This document shows positions 1 through 10,817 of a stretch of DNA of 64,000 nt, piece by piece. Each line of letters starts with the position of its first letter. Positions within the stretch are counted from its first letter, which is position 1. Location of the stretch: NCBI GenBank assembly GCA_016788865.1, contig JAEUSB010000033.1:40922-104921 (forward strand). Direction: 5' to 3'. Made by a program: the position numbers and the translations under genes. This DNA comes from Leptospirales bacterium. Lineage in GTDB: Bacteria > Spirochaetota > Leptospiria > Leptospirales > Leptonemataceae. The notes under the pieces were generated by a model that was not told the origin of the DNA, did not search any database, and was given only the letters and a program-made list of their open reading frames with translations.

Positions 1-166
1 CGGGCACTGGGCCAGACAGGGCCTGGCAATCAATCCTCCCACGTACGGCCTCGATTCCGGTTGTGTGTACGGGCGGGCGCTCTCTGCATTCATTCTCGAA
101 AGCAAAGAACTCGTGCAGATCCCTGCCCGAGAGCAATACTACAAAAAACTGACGGATCCCGTCTAA
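1..166 (+). CDS. C-terminal end of an ApaH-like (symmetrical Ap4A hydrolase / PPP-type) metallophosphatase, truncated by the window edge
   Basis: An open frame from base 2 to the TAA at 164-166 encodes the last 54 residues of a protein. It contains GHWARQGL and GLDSGCVYGRALSAF, which match the C-terminal block of bacterial ApaH and related calcineurin-like phosphatases (GHW followed by GLDTGCVWGG and LTAL). Such enzymes hydrolyse diadenosine tetraphosphate or phosphoproteins in the cytoplasm with a two-metal centre; the His of GHW is one of the late conserved residues. The catalytic N-terminal half lies outside the window, so ApaH proper cannot be separated from a PrpE- or Ser/Thr-phosphatase-like relative. 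The next gene begins one base after the stop, so the two are probably cotranscribed. Confidence 0.72.
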   Translation, partial: GHWARQGLAINPPTYGLDSGCVYGRALSAFILESKELVQIPAREQYYKKLTDPV

Positions 167-167
167 C

Positions 168-1070
168 ATGCACAGCTTTATAAGTCGCCTAACGTTACAG
201 GGCTCGAACAGAGCTTTGCTTCTACTCAGTCTCGCTATGTTTTGTCTTCCCAAACCGGAAAAAACGGACGCGAGATGGAAACGAATCCTGACTACGGAAC
301 AGGGAGCAGAGGTAGTGCAGCTCAGGGCGGAAGGCCTTGCCGATCTCCTGGTATATGCAGGAACGTCGGATAGCCTGGAAGAGATAAGTCCCGCAAGCGA
401 TCTATTGCTATCCCATGGTTGGAACCTGATGGCCCTGCGACCGGTCCCCGGGGAAACGCAGACCCCTGAAAGCGTCGTCGAATCGAAAAGGGAATTTTTT
501 CGTTTCGCGGACGCAAGGCCGGGCTTCAGAAGAAAAGTCTTGCTGATCTATGGACAGGATTTGCAATCCATGCTGGACTCCGTGAATCTGCAGCATTGGA
601 CCGCCATTATCGTACTGAGGCCGGACCTTGCGGGCTATCCAGATCTGCGACTCCAGGTTGGGCTGTCAGCAATTCGTCAGGAACTTCCTATGCTCTTCCT
701 GACCCACCCAAATTTTCCAGGAACGTCCTATATTATCTACGGCCTTGCCGGATCAAAAGCCAAGGAAATCCAGGAGGAAAACCTTCTAATCCCGCAGAAG
801 CGTGCCTTGTTCGAAGGCCGGCTTCTGACCTTTCTTTTAAGGCAACGTTATACGCTCACCTTCATCGAATCTCGTCAGACTTTCAAGAGCGGTTGCAAGG
901 TACTGCCCGATGGTCCCTGGGTAATTGGTTACGTCAGCGGCGAGCGCGCGGAAGGTTTTTGTCCATTGTTCTTGAAATCCAGCGGGGATATTTTTCGCGC
1001 CGTCGGTGTTCTCGATGGTGCCATGTGTGACTACGGACTCAATTCCGCTCCGATGATTCGTTGTCGCTAA
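168..1070 (+). CDS. Uncharacterised exported protein, 300 aa
   Basis: Not recognised. The first 30 residues hold a basic start and a hydrophobic stretch (ALLLLSLAMFCLP) that looks like a signal peptide or membrane anchor. The Cys after LAMF is not a convincing lipobox because Phe precedes it. The remainder looks like an alpha/beta protein with alternating strands (KVLLIYG, TAIIVLRP, LPMLFLTH) and could be hydrolase-like, but no catalytic motif is assignable. The ATG follows the ApaH-like stop by one base, so translation may be coupled. Its last 32 bases overlap the 3' end of convergent mutS. Confidence 0.6.
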   Translation: MHSFISRLTLQGSNRALLLLSLAMFCLPKPEKTDARWKRILTTEQGAEVVQLRAEGLADLLVYAGTSDSLEEISPASDLLLSHGWNLMALRPVPGETQTPESVVESKREFFRFADARPGFRRKVLLIYGQDLQSMLDSVNLQHWTAIIVLRPDLAGYPDLRLQVGLSAIRQELPMLFLTHPNFPGTSYIIYGLAGSKAKEIQEENLLIPQKRALFEGRLLTFLLRQRYTLTFIESRQTFKSGCKVLPDGPWVIGYVSGERAEGFCPLFLKSSGDIFRAVGVLDGAMCDYGLNSAPMIRCR

Positions 1071-3564
1071 ACAGAAGCAATTCCTGAACTTGCTTCTCAC
1101 GAAAACGAACGCTTTTGACCTTCTTTCCTGCGCTTGCTTCAAGCTCGGTTAGCTTTTCGCGCGCACGCCTGAGCACGTTCTCCGGAAGCCCTGCAAGCTC
1201 TGCGACGTGGATGCCATACGACCGATCCGCCGCACCATCGCGAACCTTGCGAAGGAAATGGATGTGACCATCGATTTCGCGCACTTCCATGGTCAGGTTG
1301 AAGACACCATCGCGGGAATCCAGCGATGTAAGCTCATGGTAGTGTGTTGCAAAGAGAACAAACGGGTTCTTTCCGCTTGAAAGCGCCTCAACAATCGCCC
1401 ACGCAATCGAAAGACCATCATAGGTTGATGTGCCCCTTCCCACTTCGTCTAGAATCACAAGGGATCGCTCCGTTGCGCGTCGGAGAATTCGGGCGGTTTC
1501 CAGCATCTCAACATAGAACGTAGATTCGCCCCGGCTCAGATTGTCGGCCGCACCAATGCGAGTAAAAATCCCATCGCAAACTGGAAGGTTTGCCTTTCGC
1601 GCGGGAACAAACGAACCGATTTGAGCAAGCAACTGAATCAGTGCAGTCTGGCGAATGTAAGTGGACTTTCCGGCCATGTTAGGCCCGGTGAGGATTGCCA
1701 GCGTATGCGGACCGCCAAGCTCGAGATTGTTGGGAACAAAGTACTCTCCGGTCTCCAGATAAGCCTCAACGACTGGATGGCGACCCTCTTCAATCCGTAT
1801 CTGAGGCAAAGGACTATCGCCTGAGACGAGGCCTGGCCTGGTCCACTTGAAACGACCGGCCACCTGTGCCAGAGATAAGCAAACATCGAGCGACGCCAGC
1901 GCTTGCATTAAGATCTTCAGTGTCGCGGCGCTTGATACCACAAGCTCTGCGAGTCTTTCGAATTCTTCTTTCTCTGCGCGTTCAATTACGCTCTCTGCAC
2001 CCTGTATCTTCTCTTCGAGAACAGCGAGACGATCCGTTGAATAACGCTCCGCTCCAAGCAGAGTCTGCCTCCGTTTGAAATGCGGCGGTGTGGAACCAAC
2101 ATAGCTCTTGGTGACTTCAATGTAGTATCCGTGCACACGATTGTAACGAACCTTCAGTGGAATTCCGGCCTTTGCCTTCTCTTCCTCCTCGTATGCCAGT
2201 ATCCAGGCGGCTCCCTCCTGGCGCGCGCTCCGGGCTTCATCTAAATCCTGGCGGACACCGCCGCGAACAAAGTCGCCGCCCCCAAGGACGGGTGGAGGAT
2301 CATCAACAACAACATCGCCTAACGTCTTTTTCAGAGGCGCAAGATTGGCAATCTCCTTGACGTCCGGCCTGTTTCTAACAAAGCAATGGAAACCAGTCTC
2401 GCTTATCTTTCCCTGGAGTGCATCATACGCGCCGATGGTTGATCTGACCGCATTGAAATCCTGGGGACCGCCACCACCACGTGCAAGACGAGTCAGGATT
2501 CTTTCCAGGTCACGCACTGGCAAAAGCTCTCGCTGAAGTGGACCCCGACTCAAGGCCCCGAGTCCCTCCGCAACCGCCGCTTGCCTCACTTCAATTTGAG
2601 CAAGGTCGTGCAGAGGTTCGAGGATGCAATCACGCAGCAGCCGCCTCCCCGCTGCCGTCTGGCATTGATTCAGTACAGAATAAAGCGTTCGTTCTTCGCC
2701 ACCTCGGGCGCTCTCTACCAATTCCAGGTTTCGAATGGTTTCCTCATCCAACGCGATTACGCTTTCGCTCTTGCCCATGAAAATGGGAGCGGGAAGTGGA
2801 AACGGTCCGGTCGGGAAACTCGAAGCAAGGTAATGGATGATAAGACTACAGGCACCAGGTGCCAGGCTTCCATCCGGAAAACCGAGGGTCCGTCCCTTCA
2901 TTGCGAACCGTTCTTCAATCTGACGAAGACCCTCAGCCGGGGCGCCTTTCCAGTCTTCAAGCAGCATTGGAACGGGAAGGCCAGGCTGCTTCAAGACTGC
3001 CCGATAGTCGGCTAACGTTAGTATTTCTACTGGCTCATGCTTAAAAAGAAAATTGCTCAGGTCTTCGGACGCAAGGTCAAAAGCCCTAAAATCGCCTGTT
3101 GCCACGTCGGCCAGGGCCACGCCAACACGGCTTTTTTCCCTGGAGTCCGGTATTACGGCAACGAGGTAGGAATGACGAGACTCGGGCAGTAGAGAATCCT
3201 CGATCGCCGTACCGGGAGAAACGATCCGGGTGACGAGCCGACGCATTAACTTCGGATTTGTCTCGTCGACTACCTGCTCCGCAATCGCCACTCGCAGACC
3301 GGCACCAATGAGTCGGGCAAGGTAACCATCCATACTGTGGTATGGAATCCCGGCCATGGGAATCGCATTCTGCCTCCGGGTAAGGGCCAGATCGAGAATG
3401 GGGGCTGCAGTTTTTGCATCCTCGAGAAACATCTCGTAGAAATCGCCCATGCGAAAAAACAAAATTGAATCGGGATGGTTCTTCTTAAGATCAAGATACT
3501 GCCGCATCACGGGCGTATCAAGAGCTTCGCTGAGATCGGGATCCGTCAATGACGGCTGGGTCAT
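1039..3564 (-). CDS. mutS: DNA mismatch repair ATPase MutS
   Basis: A full-length MutS1 of 841 aa, the usual size for the family. It recognises base mismatches and small loops and, with MutL, starts strand-directed repair. The N-terminal mismatch-binding domain carries the diagnostic Phe-X-Glu in GDFYEMF near residue 44. The ATPase domain has Walker A GPNMAGKST near residue 625, followed by ILDEVGRGTSTYDG and the ATHYHEL segment. The start ATG at 3564 lies in an ATGA overlap with the trpF stop, so the two genes are translationally coupled. The gene is convergent with the upstream plus-strand unknown gene and overlaps its end by 32 bases. Confidence 0.97.
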   Translation of the reverse strand: MTQPSLTDPDLSEALDTPVMRQYLDLKKNHPDSILFFRMGDFYEMFLEDAKTAAPILDLALTRRQNAIPMAGIPYHSMDGYLARLIGAGLRVAIAEQVVDETNPKLMRRLVTRIVSPGTAIEDSLLPESRHSYLVAVIPDSREKSRVGVALADVATGDFRAFDLASEDLSNFLFKHEPVEILTLADYRAVLKQPGLPVPMLLEDWKGAPAEGLRQIEERFAMKGRTLGFPDGSLAPGACSLIIHYLASSFPTGPFPLPAPIFMGKSESVIALDEETIRNLELVESARGGEERTLYSVLNQCQTAAGRRLLRDCILEPLHDLAQIEVRQAAVAEGLGALSRGPLQRELLPVRDLERILTRLARGGGGPQDFNAVRSTIGAYDALQGKISETGFHCFVRNRPDVKEIANLAPLKKTLGDVVVDDPPPVLGGGDFVRGGVRQDLDEARSARQEGAAWILAYEEEEKAKAGIPLKVRYNRVHGYYIEVTKSYVGSTPPHFKRRQTLLGAERYSTDRLAVLEEKIQGAESVIERAEKEEFERLAELVVSSAATLKILMQALASLDVCLSLAQVAGRFKWTRPGLVSGDSPLPQIRIEEGRHPVVEAYLETGEYFVPNNLELGGPHTLAILTGPNMAGKSTYIRQTALIQLLAQIGSFVPARKANLPVCDGIFTRIGAADNLSRGESTFYVEMLETARILRRATERSLVILDEVGRGTSTYDGLSIAWAIVEALSSGKNPFVLFATHYHELTSLDSRDGVFNLTMEVREIDGHIHFLRKVRDGAADRSYGIHVAELAGLPENVLRRAREKLTELEASAGKKVKSVRFREKQVQELLLFSDNESSERN

Positions 3565-4253
3565 CGGCTCACCTGAATGGATTTCACAAGACGAACAAAT
3601 TCCCGAACCCTGGTGAGATCCTTCCGACCAGGTGTTTCTCCGGATTCAACTCCGGAGCTTACATCCGCACCCCAGGCACCGGTTTTCCTGAGTGCATCAA
3701 CAACGTTAGTCGGCGTTAATCCACCGGCCAGCAGGAAGCGTTTTTCAACATGCGAGACCCACGCAGGATCAAGCGTGACGCCCGTACCTCCAGGCTTACC
3801 TGGAACGTACGAATCAAGTAGTACCCAATCCGCTGGCATAAATGCTGACAAACCTGGATCTGCAATCTTCTCTTTCACGCGGAAGGCGGGAATCACGTCC
3901 ATATATCCACGGAGCATTTCCCTCACCTCGGAAACAACGCCGGGCCCGTCGGATGTTTGAACAAAATCAAAGTGCGGGATCGCTTCAACCACGCTGAGTA
4001 TGTATGGAATTGGATTGCTGGCAAACACAGCAACGTGATGGATCTCAGGCCACTGGCGGTAGATGGATTCAATCTGTTGGCGCGCGGCTTCAATTGTAAC
4101 GCGTCGCTTTGACCTGGGCGAAAATATCCAACCCATGAAATCGGGTCTGCATGCCGCCACTTGCAGCGAGTCCTCAAAGAAGAGATTTCCGCATATTTTC
4201 ACAAGCGGCCTCGTTCCGGCAACGCGAATGAGGGAGCGAGTATTTGAAAGCAT
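3561..4253 (-). CDS. trpF: Phosphoribosylanthranilate isomerase TrpF
   Basis: TrpF converts phosphoribosylanthranilate to CdRP in tryptophan synthesis. The catalytic Cys is in the N-terminal VKICG motif and the general acid Asp in LLDSYVPGKPGGTG; GGLTPTNV and DVSSGVE are the phosphate-binding loops of the barrel. The frame is open to 4328, but I chose the ATG at 4253. It has GAGG a few bases upstream and gives 230 aa, nearer the family norm of about 205. No other trp gene is adjacent; the partner is mutS, coupled by ATGA. The start faces divergent pgeF at very short distance, so at least one promoter must lie inside the other gene. Confidence 0.93.
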   Translation of the reverse strand: MLSNTRSLIRVAGTRPLVKICGNLFFEDSLQVAACRPDFMGWIFSPRSKRRVTIEAARQQIESIYRQWPEIHHVAVFASNPIPYILSVVEAIPHFDFVQTSDGPGVVSEVREMLRGYMDVIPAFRVKEKIADPGLSAFMPADWVLLDSYVPGKPGGTGVTLDPAWVSHVEKRFLLAGGLTPTNVVDALRKTGAWGADVSSGVESGETPGRKDLTRVREFVRLVKSIQVSR

Positions 4254-4265
4254 TAGGGCCTCGAT

Positions 4266-5006
4266 TTGTACTTGATACACAGCGGCTGTCGGAGACAAAA
4301 GCTGGTGCGACCTACACTGCATTTGCAATTGAACTCTGCAATCCTTTCTGTGCTGGGCCGTCAGGACCTTGGGCCGCTTGACTCACTTCCCGCGGACGGT
4401 CGCAGAAAAGCGGAGATTGATCTGGCCCGGGAGGTCAGCGGATGCAGCCGCGTTTTTACCCTGAATCAGGTTCACGGAGATACGTTCTTCGAAATCGATC
4501 AAAGTACAAAACAGTCTGGATTGTTCCTCGCCGACGGTGACGCTCTGTACACCGCTATGAAGGATACCTGCCTCCTGGTTCGCACGGCGGATTGCTTGCC
4601 GCTATTCTTCGTCGCGGAAGGCAGTGCCGGTTCAATCATAGGACTCGTTCACGCCGGATGGAGGGGCGTTGTTGCGAGAATTGTAGAAAAAATACTGACG
4701 CACATTGCGGCAAATTCGGATACCATTGAAAAGTGGACCATAGCTCCAGGCCCCTGTATTTCAGGCAAAAACTATGAGGTGAGTGACGACGTTGGAAGCC
4801 GGTTTTCTAAGCGAACCCCCCGTGGTGAAAAGTTCCTGGTGGACCTGATTGAGAACGTCAGTGAGCAATGGCAGAAACCCCTGGATGGGGTACAAATTGA
4901 ATTGATTGATACCCTTGGAGCCTGTACAGTGGATCAGAATCTTCTGTTTTACTCTCACCGCAAGGGAGATACGGGCAGAAACCTGAATCTGATCTACAAA
5001 CGCTGA
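4266..5006 (+). CDS. pgeF: Purine nucleoside phosphorylase / laccase-domain protein (YfiH, PgeF family)
   Basis: A multicopper-oxidase-fold YfiH/DUF152 protein. Known relatives act as purine nucleoside phosphorylases or adenosine deaminases, or as peptidoglycan editing factor PgeF. The zinc site is intact: His in LNQVHGD (about residue 70), Cys in TADCLPLFF (about 110) and His in HAGWRG (about 129), followed by APGPCISGKNYEV. Family members are usually about 240-250 aa. The ATG at 4266 would leave almost no room for a promoter in front of divergent trpF; a later TTG or GTG near 4305-4330 is possible, since the first 20 residues look non-native. The next gene starts one base after the stop. 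Confidence 0.9.
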   Translation: MYLIHSGCRRQKLVRPTLHLQLNSAILSVLGRQDLGPLDSLPADGRRKAEIDLAREVSGCSRVFTLNQVHGDTFFEIDQSTKQSGLFLADGDALYTAMKDTCLLVRTADCLPLFFVAEGSAGSIIGLVHAGWRGVVARIVEKILTHIAANSDTIEKWTIAPGPCISGKNYEVSDDVGSRFSKRTPRGEKFLVDLIENVSEQWQKPLDGVQIELIDTLGACTVDQNLLFYSHRKGDTGRNLNLIYKR

Positions 5007-5007
5007 C

Positions 5008-5469
5008 ATGCAGGACTCAAACGAAGAACTCGTCGCATACAATCGCAAGTTCAAGAAGGCGATTCTTGACGTCATGTTTTCCCTGAGTGATACATTCTAC
5101 GTTCACTGTGTGCCAAATCCGCTTCTGCACATTGGAAGCCGCGGCCTTCAGGACAGAGAAGAACGCGAGGGAATCGTCCTGGTGTTTGGCCCGTACAGCA
5201 CGAAAAATCTGAACTGGGATGAAACGGGCATTCATTGTGAAATGCAGTTCAACAAATGGGAGCGCGTCAGAATTCCATTTGAGTGCATCGACAGAATGTT
5301 TGATAAGAGCGGTCAGGTTAATATGCAATGGGCCACTCTGGTCTCAGCGGAGAGCCATCGCGAAGAGCAGATCGTCCAGAAAACGGAGTCCGGAGCCACC
5401 CAGGAACCGGCCAGACGGAAAGAAAAATCCCGCGTAATCGAAGTGGACTTTACTCGAAAAAAAAAGTAA
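5008..5469 (+). CDS. SspB-like ClpXP protease adaptor (probable)
   Basis: A 153-aa cytoplasmic protein that looks like a member of the SspB (stringent starvation protein B) fold. Residues about 12-110 run from a helix (KKAILDVMFSLSDTFYVHC) through strands to VRIPFECIDRMFDKSG and VNMQWATLV, resembling the VPFDAI-FDPSV-FGLQF core of alphaproteobacterial SspB. A low-complexity linker follows. The tail RVIEVDFTRKKK resembles the short C-terminal ClpX-binding tail of SspB (VVSLDAFRKK type). SspB delivers ssrA-tagged and other substrates to ClpXP. The assignment rests on pattern recognition, not alignment. It follows pgeF by one base and is probably in the same transcript. Confidence 0.55.
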   Translation: MQDSNEELVAYNRKFKKAILDVMFSLSDTFYVHCVPNPLLHIGSRGLQDREEREGIVLVFGPYSTKNLNWDETGIHCEMQFNKWERVRIPFECIDRMFDKSGQVNMQWATLVSAESHREEQIVQKTESGATQEPARRKEKSRVIEVDFTRKKK

Positions 5470-5505
5470 CCCGCTCGGCTTAAAACTTCAACAGAAACTG
5501 CTTGA

Positions 5506-7293
5506 TTGGCTGGTAACGTAGAGCCTCATGTCGCGGTGCAGTTCGCGAATTCAAATTCCTCAAGCACCCTGATTCATCCCTGGAAGGTGATTCTCGTCTG
5601 TATTGGAATGGGCGCCCTTTCCACCTGGCCTTTGTTGCGACATCCGCTCGACCTGCCTTACGATCCAACGAGCGATACGCTACTCTTCAGCTGGAGCTTC
5701 TGGTGGTTGAAAGATTCAATTGTCAACTGGCACAATCCTTTCTACTCTACCACGATCTTCTATCCCGAGCAGGCGAACCTGGCAATGGCAACCCTTGCGT
5801 TGCCTTACGGTGTTTTCTACTTGATTGTATCCTGGTTGCCACAGACGGTCGCGTTTCCTCTTTCTTTTTTCTTCTTCATTATTTTCACATTTGCAATGAC
5901 GGGGCTAACAACCTTTCTGCTCGGTCGTGAGCTGGGGCTCGGGGAGCGGGCTTCCCTTTACGCAGGAATCTTTATTACAATTTCTGCGACGCATCTTGAG
6001 AACCTGGGTCGCGTTCACCTCGGCTGCATGGAGCTACCGATCGGCGCAATCGTCTTGCTCTTGCGGGTTTTAAAAAGCGAGACCAGGAAAGCAAGCTATG
6101 GTTGGGGGGCTGTGCTTGGCTTTGTAGTTGCACTCTTGCTTTTGAGCAGTCAAACTTACTCTCTGTATTTTCTGATAATCGGTTCGGTTCTATCGCTGGC
6201 CTTCGTTGTGCGAGACCCCGGAAAAATCTTACGCGTGGCCGGTCCTGGCTTGCTGCTCGGCGCCGCAGTCTTCCTTGTAATATCCTGGCCCTACATCTCA
6301 GCATTGCGGGATTTCACAAAACACTATCCGACCGTCCCATTGGGGTCGCTGGACCCGGATCTCTTGCGTTTTGTTTTACCCGGACTGAACCAGGCCACTT
6401 ATCGAACCTTGTTTCCGGGATGGACATTCAACTGGGGCAATCACCTTTTCATGGGACTATTTCTCTATGGATTTGCGCTGGCTGGAATCAAGCGTTTCTA
6501 CCCGCAGCCGGTGAATCGCATGGTGTTTTTCGGTCTGGCGATTACCGGCTTCATTCTCTGCCTCGGCAGTGAGCTCGTCGTTAACAAACAATCGCTGGGT
6601 TTCAAGCTGCCGTATCACTATTTAAAAAGCGCCATCCCGATTCTCCAGGCGGACCGGTCACCCGACCGCTTCTTCTTTTTGGCGCTGCTTGTACTGGGGC
6701 TGCTGGCCGGCTGCGGGGCGGATCGTCTGCTAGACTGGATTTCGAAATATCAGAAGGTCGCACGTTATGCGACCATTGCTCTGTCGGTTCTATTGGGACT
6801 TGAGGTTCATGTTGACTCGTACCGGTATCACAAAGTGGATCAGTATTTTTCTAAAACTCTGGAAAGCGCCGCGCAACGCAATCCTGGCTCGGCCGTTATG
6901 GGTTTGCCGCCGCAGCTCGATTCAAAGCACACCTTCTTCTTGCAGGCCAGGACCGGCGCAGCCGTACTGGATGCTGACTATCCAAGAGTCTCCCCTCTGC
7001 TCGGTTACAGTCCCCTCAGGAAAGCAAACCTGTTAGAGCTATTCAAAGAACCTGCCCAATTCAAGGCACTGACTATCGCACAAAAACAGTCCACCTGTGA
7101 CCGCATCAATGGCACCTTGAAGCAGAATCGAATTGAAACCGTCTACGTCCTGGACGATGCCTATGCGATGTCGTTTGGAACACGCATGGCTGACACGCGC
7201 GAAATCCTTACTGCCTGTGAATGGCAACGAATTGATCCGGGACCGGAAAAGGGACTCTTTCTCCAGGCTTCCGTGTGGGTGCCCCCAAAATAG
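5506..7293 (+). CDS. Polytopic membrane protein, probable GT-C-fold glycosyltransferase
   Basis: A 595-aa integral membrane protein with roughly ten hydrophobic segments and a soluble C-terminal third. The first extracytoplasmic loop after TM1 contains YDPTSDTLLFSW and NPFYSTTIFYPEQANL. This resembles the acidic catalytic loop of GT-C enzymes that use polyprenyl-phosphate sugar donors (GT39/83 and YfhO-like proteins); LQADRSPDRFFFLALLVLG resembles the late TM block of the same group. The sugar and acceptor cannot be predicted. The start is taken as TTG at 5506, since no ATG lies before TM1. It follows the SspB-like gene by 36 bases and converges on the transglutaminase gene with 2 bases between stops. 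Confidence 0.65.
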   Translation: MAGNVEPHVAVQFANSNSSSTLIHPWKVILVCIGMGALSTWPLLRHPLDLPYDPTSDTLLFSWSFWWLKDSIVNWHNPFYSTTIFYPEQANLAMATLALPYGVFYLIVSWLPQTVAFPLSFFFFIIFTFAMTGLTTFLLGRELGLGERASLYAGIFITISATHLENLGRVHLGCMELPIGAIVLLLRVLKSETRKASYGWGAVLGFVVALLLLSSQTYSLYFLIIGSVLSLAFVVRDPGKILRVAGPGLLLGAAVFLVISWPYISALRDFTKHYPTVPLGSLDPDLLRFVLPGLNQATYRTLFPGWTFNWGNHLFMGLFLYGFALAGIKRFYPQPVNRMVFFGLAITGFILCLGSELVVNKQSLGFKLPYHYLKSAIPILQADRSPDRFFFLALLVLGLLAGCGADRLLDWISKYQKVARYATIALSVLLGLEVHVDSYRYHKVDQYFSKTLESAAQRNPGSAVMGLPPQLDSKHTFFLQARTGAAVLDADYPRVSPLLGYSPLRKANLLELFKEPAQFKALTIAQKQSTCDRINGTLKQNRIETVYVLDDAYAMSFGTRMADTREILTACEWQRIDPGPEKGLFLQASVWVPPK

Positions 7294-7295
7294 GG

Positions 7296-7976
7296 TCAAA
7301 CCTCATCGTAGAGACTACCCGAGATCATCCCGGTTTCAAAAAGATGCGGATAGATCTCTTTGAGTGATGTGAACATTTCCTCAAATGGCAAATCCGCGTA
7401 GATGCCGCGATAGCGAGTGTATTCCATAAACCGCCTGCCTTCCTTGTCAAATTCCTGAAACAGGCTATCAGACGTTCCGTCAAACTCCATTGGCTCTACT
7501 TTGAATTTACGACAAAGGCCTTTGTCAAAAGCCGGGGTGCAAGCCACCCATTCATTGTTCAGATACAATTCCGTGAATCCGTGCCAGGCAAAATTCTCAC
7601 TGCGCAAATGGTCTATCAGCCTCTGGCTTGAGAGATGATTGCGCACGTCGCCAAAGCCTATCCGGGAAGGAATGCCAATGGCTCTGGCAAAACCTGCCAG
7701 AAGCAATGCCTTGGGCGTGCAATACGCATGCTTCTGAGTGAGGAGAAAACTAATCGTGCATTTCTCCCGCTCCACGTGTACCGTATACGGATTGTAGCGC
7801 CAGCCATCACGCACCTTGTAATATAGATCCTGAATCTGTTCTGTCTTTGAAAGTCCGGCGGGAAGATTTTCATCAAGCCAGTGCTGGACGGCAGTATCCT
7901 TGTAGTTTAAAAACTCAGTTGGCTCCAGGCACTTTTCCGGAACTGGCTCTATGACTTTTTCGCGCGTTTGACTCAT
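7296..7976 (-). CDS. Transglutaminase-like cysteine protease-fold protein
   Basis: A 226-aa cytoplasmic transglutaminase-core protein. The catalytic triad is visible: Cys in HAYCTPKALLLAG, His in FAWHGFTELYL and Asp in CTPAFDK. Bacterial members are thought to act as proteases or peptide-modifying enzymes; the substrate is unknown. The frame is open to 8033, but the ATG at 7976 has GGAG five bases upstream and avoids overlap with the neighbour, so it is preferred. It is the last gene of a minus-strand run starting with leuB (leuB, response regulator, DUF1569, transglutaminase). No signal peptide is visible. Confidence 0.85.
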   Translation of the reverse strand: MSQTREKVIEPVPEKCLEPTEFLNYKDTAVQHWLDENLPAGLSKTEQIQDLYYKVRDGWRYNPYTVHVEREKCTISFLLTQKHAYCTPKALLLAGFARAIGIPSRIGFGDVRNHLSSQRLIDHLRSENFAWHGFTELYLNNEWVACTPAFDKGLCRKFKVEPMEFDGTSDSLFQEFDKEGRRFMEYTRYRGIYADLPFEEMFTSLKEIYPHLFETGMISGSLYDEV

Positions 7977-7986
7977 GGATCTCCGA

Positions 7987-8442
7987 CTACGAGAATTTCC
8001 GGGGGTGAAGGAATCCAAGGTGGTGTGCTGCATGATTCAGGTGCAGTATTTTCCATTGTGTATTCGTAAGATCACCAAACAGGGCCGAAGGATAGAGCTG
8101 TGCTTGCGTTTTTTCGAGCCGGTCAAGGAGCACGAGAACCTCGCCCACAGATTGCGGTTCGTCTATATCCGGTGGATAGACTGACGCAGGAGCTGTGGGT
8201 GAACCGGCTTTGCGCTTCTCGCCTTTTAGCATTCCCTTCAATGCAAGCCTCCCCACAGTAGCACGGATGATCCATGGTAGCATTGCAGGGAAGCCTTCGA
8301 GCGAGCCTCGAAAATAATACGATAGGTGTTTGCAGATCTGTCCCAGGCTCCATTTCCCGGCACGGGCGTACCCTTTACTGAGCCGCTGAATCTCAGCGGA
8401 AATTTCGGCATAGCTGGTAAAATGCAAATCTCTGCGATCCAT
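7987..8442 (-). CDS. DUF1569 / DinB-superfamily protein
   Basis: A 151-aa four-helix-bundle protein matching DUF1569 of the DinB/YfiT-like metalloenzyme superfamily. The early histidine motif is in SLGQICKHLSYYF and the late one in HLNHAAHHLGFL, which together would hold a divalent metal. Family members are thought to be thiol-dependent transferases or hydrolases; no substrate is known. It lies 10 bases upstream of the transglutaminase start and 7 bases after the response regulator stop, so all are probably cotranscribed. Confidence 0.82.
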   Translation of the reverse strand: MDRRDLHFTSYAEISAEIQRLSKGYARAGKWSLGQICKHLSYYFRGSLEGFPAMLPWIIRATVGRLALKGMLKGEKRKAGSPTAPASVYPPDIDEPQSVGEVLVLLDRLEKTQAQLYPSALFGDLTNTQWKILHLNHAAHHLGFLHPRKFS

Positions 8443-8449
8443 AGAACAC

Positions 8450-9966
<1,517 letters not shown>

Positions 9967-10083
9967 TCAAGTGATGTGCAAATCCATATTCGATTCCAGG
10001 CCGCACAATCACGGTTGCAATGAGGGACTTAGCAAACGAACCTGCTCTGGTTTGCAGACTCGTGCGATCTCCGGAGGATTTAG

Positions 10084-10776
10084 TTGCGTCGATTTCTTTT
10101 GCTTCTAGTGCTCTCCAGCTCGAATTGCTGGGCAAACCCGGTTGAAGTAGTTGAGAAAACGGAACGCGGGACCATAGCATGCACGGAGATGGTTGAACGC
10201 AGGCGCGTGAACAACTACTGGTGGGAACTCTCCGCGAACGGTAAACCTTTCATTCCGCCGGGCGGGGATTCGAACAAGGTGGGGACCTGCACGATTAGCC
10301 AAAACCCGGCAGCAAGTGTATTCGTGTACATCCTCGGAGAAAGCCTCTTCGCTTTCCAGGTGGTCGCCGGTAAGCCGACGATCAGTGAAATCACAGGGCC
10401 ACCCGGACTTGATTCAATTCAGCAAATGAAAAAGCTCGTGTGGTCATGCAGCGGCGATTGCCTGATCTGGCCCGGGCACCTTGTCCTGGTCAAGACCGGA
10501 GAAGTTAGGAAGCTGCCAAGGACGGACCTGGACCTGATTGGAATTTCGCCTGATCTGAAAACGATCGTCGCAGAAGATAGCAGGGCCAGCGACGTTGAAC
10601 AGGGATTGATTTCGCTCGCGCTGATCGACTCTGAGACTGGAAAACCATCGAAGCGAAGGCTGAGTCGAAATAAGCACAACTGGTTGCTCGATCGTACCAG
10701 GGGAGTGGAAGGTATTGCCGATCAGTTCAAATGGGTGCGCAGATCCGGAAAAGACGAACTCGCGTATCCTGAGTAA
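10084..10776 (+). CDS. Uncharacterised secreted protein, 230 aa
   Basis: Not recognised. The TTG at 10084 is preceded by GGAGG at proper spacing, which supports this start. The first 18 residues (MRRFLLLLVLSSSNCWA) form a classical signal peptide, with cleavage probably after CWA-N. The mature part has a few Cys residues (IACTEM, GTCTIS, WSCSGDCL) that could form disulfides in the periplasm, and alternating beta strands. It is divergent from leuB and 41 bases upstream of the MFS gene, with which it may be cotranscribed. Confidence 0.6.
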   Translation: MRRFLLLLVLSSSNCWANPVEVVEKTERGTIACTEMVERRRVNNYWWELSANGKPFIPPGGDSNKVGTCTISQNPAASVFVYILGESLFAFQVVAGKPTISEITGPPGLDSIQQMKKLVWSCSGDCLIWPGHLVLVKTGEVRKLPRTDLDLIGISPDLKTIVAEDSRASDVEQGLISLALIDSETGKPSKRRLSRNKHNWLLDRTRGVEGIADQFKWVRRSGKDELAYPE

Positions 10777-10817
10777 AAATCATCGCTGAATGAGTGCCCC
10801 CTGGGAAACCAGGTTAA

